From JARIHD01 sp963815935 (GTDB taxonomy: Bacteria > Patescibacteriota > Saccharimonadia > Saccharimonadales > UBA4665): DNA of 64,000 bases. Positions 63,921 through 64,000 of this stretch are shown here, one piece after another; position 1 is the stretch's first letter, and each line of letters starts with the position of its first letter. The notes beneath the pieces were generated by a model. The model worked only from the letters and a program-made list of their open reading frames with translations. It was not told the origin of the DNA and made no database searches. Made by a program: the position numbers and the translations under genes. The stretch spans positions 62,001 through 126,000 of the forward strand of contig CAWFIL010000002.1 in NCBI GenBank assembly GCA_963815935.1, in the 5' to 3' direction.

Positions 63921-64000
63921 GAGTGCCAGATCATCGGCTAATCGCTTGTGCGCCAGCCTGGTCACTGCAAAAGCAGCGAATAGGCTAGCGCACAAGAGGA
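63921..64000 (+). ncRNA. rnpB: RNase P RNA, 5' part (runs off the window)
   Basis: TGG-TATAAT (63911-63916) is followed by a start at about 63921. The order matches bacterial RNase P RNA: CGGCTAATCGC (cf. GGGTAATCGC in the B-type), then the P3 stem CTTGTGCGC/GCGCACAAG, then AGAGGA, the beginning of the conserved GAGGAAAGTCC. The rest lies outside the window. Confidence 0.75.

Noticed and set aside
1..64000. CRISPR arrays or insertion sequences
   Set aside because: No regularly spaced repeats, cas genes or transposase-like proteins were found.

Overview
The window looks like a chromosomal segment of a small-genome member of the Candidate Phyla Radiation (Patescibacteria), most likely Candidatus Saccharibacteria (TM7). 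This is inference from the gene ensemble and not from a marker-gene search. The supporting points are a complete Gram-positive-style type IV pilus locus (pilM-N-O-B-T-C, pilins, pilD), a large VirB6-like type IV secretion protein, RNase J, a threonyl-tRNA synthetase without a TGS domain, many short membrane proteins without recognisable relatives, and very compact gene packing. TGA behaves as a stop codon (for example at the ends of the genes finishing at 31391, 59298 and 60477), so the UGA=Gly code of Gracilibacteria/SR1 does not apply.

Layout. 116-5642: a C-terminally anchored polysaccharide-deacetylase-like surface protein, then truB-rpsO-pnp. 5623-11516: a two-helix membrane protein, a family-4-like uracil-DNA glycosylase, RNase J, a probable free-standing small RNA, a nucleoside deaminase and FtsK. 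11530-15446: a C39-like protease, an unknown protein, and a divergent pair for S-adenosylhomocysteine and adenosine disposal (ahcY plus a PfkB kinase). 15600-17648: rpsF-ssb-rpsR, a coiled-coil protein and efp. 17709-26074: a beta-lactamase-fold cell-wall protein, TlyA, a VirB6-like protein, a degenerate phosphoribosyltransferase, a Crp/Fnr regulator and a PH-domain protein. 26241-27323: ychF. 27527-33427: three phage-tail-fibre-like proteins, a TPR protein and a large secreted protein leading into the pilus locus. 33476-44767: pilus assembly and pilins. 44764-49704: Xer recombinase, ndk, tRNA-Arg, a purF homologue, a PH-domain membrane protein and a parvulin foldase. 49812-56364: tRNAs Asp, Thr, Gly and Val, two orphan soluble proteins, a membrane glycosyltransferase and nrdR. 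56561-60477: T-box leader, thrS, a nucleotidase, an alkyltransferase-like protein and miaA. 60500-64000: a winged-helix protein, a metallo-beta-lactamase-fold protein, rpmB, an M50 protease, an unidentified structured RNA, tRNA-Pro, an ASCH-RNase H fusion, and the 5' end of the RNase P RNA gene.

Two themes run through the window. First, many genes have an extended -10 box (TG-N-TANNNT) only 6 or 7 nucleotides before the start codon, which predicts leaderless mRNAs. This pattern corrects several start codons. Second, at least 13 single-base indels break otherwise intact, conserved genes (rnj, ftsK twice, an unknown gene at 12310, ahcY, pilN, and seven in pilB). Most of these look like sequence or assembly errors, but the tight cluster in pilB needs its own explanation.

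The strongest leads for something new are the tail-fibre-like cassette beside the pilus locus, the unidentified promoter-bearing RNA at 62800-62933, the small RNA unit at 8583-8711, the tRNA genes whose terminator hairpins fold into the tRNA 3' end, the ASCH-RNase H fusion and the orphan protein pair at 50048-52557.
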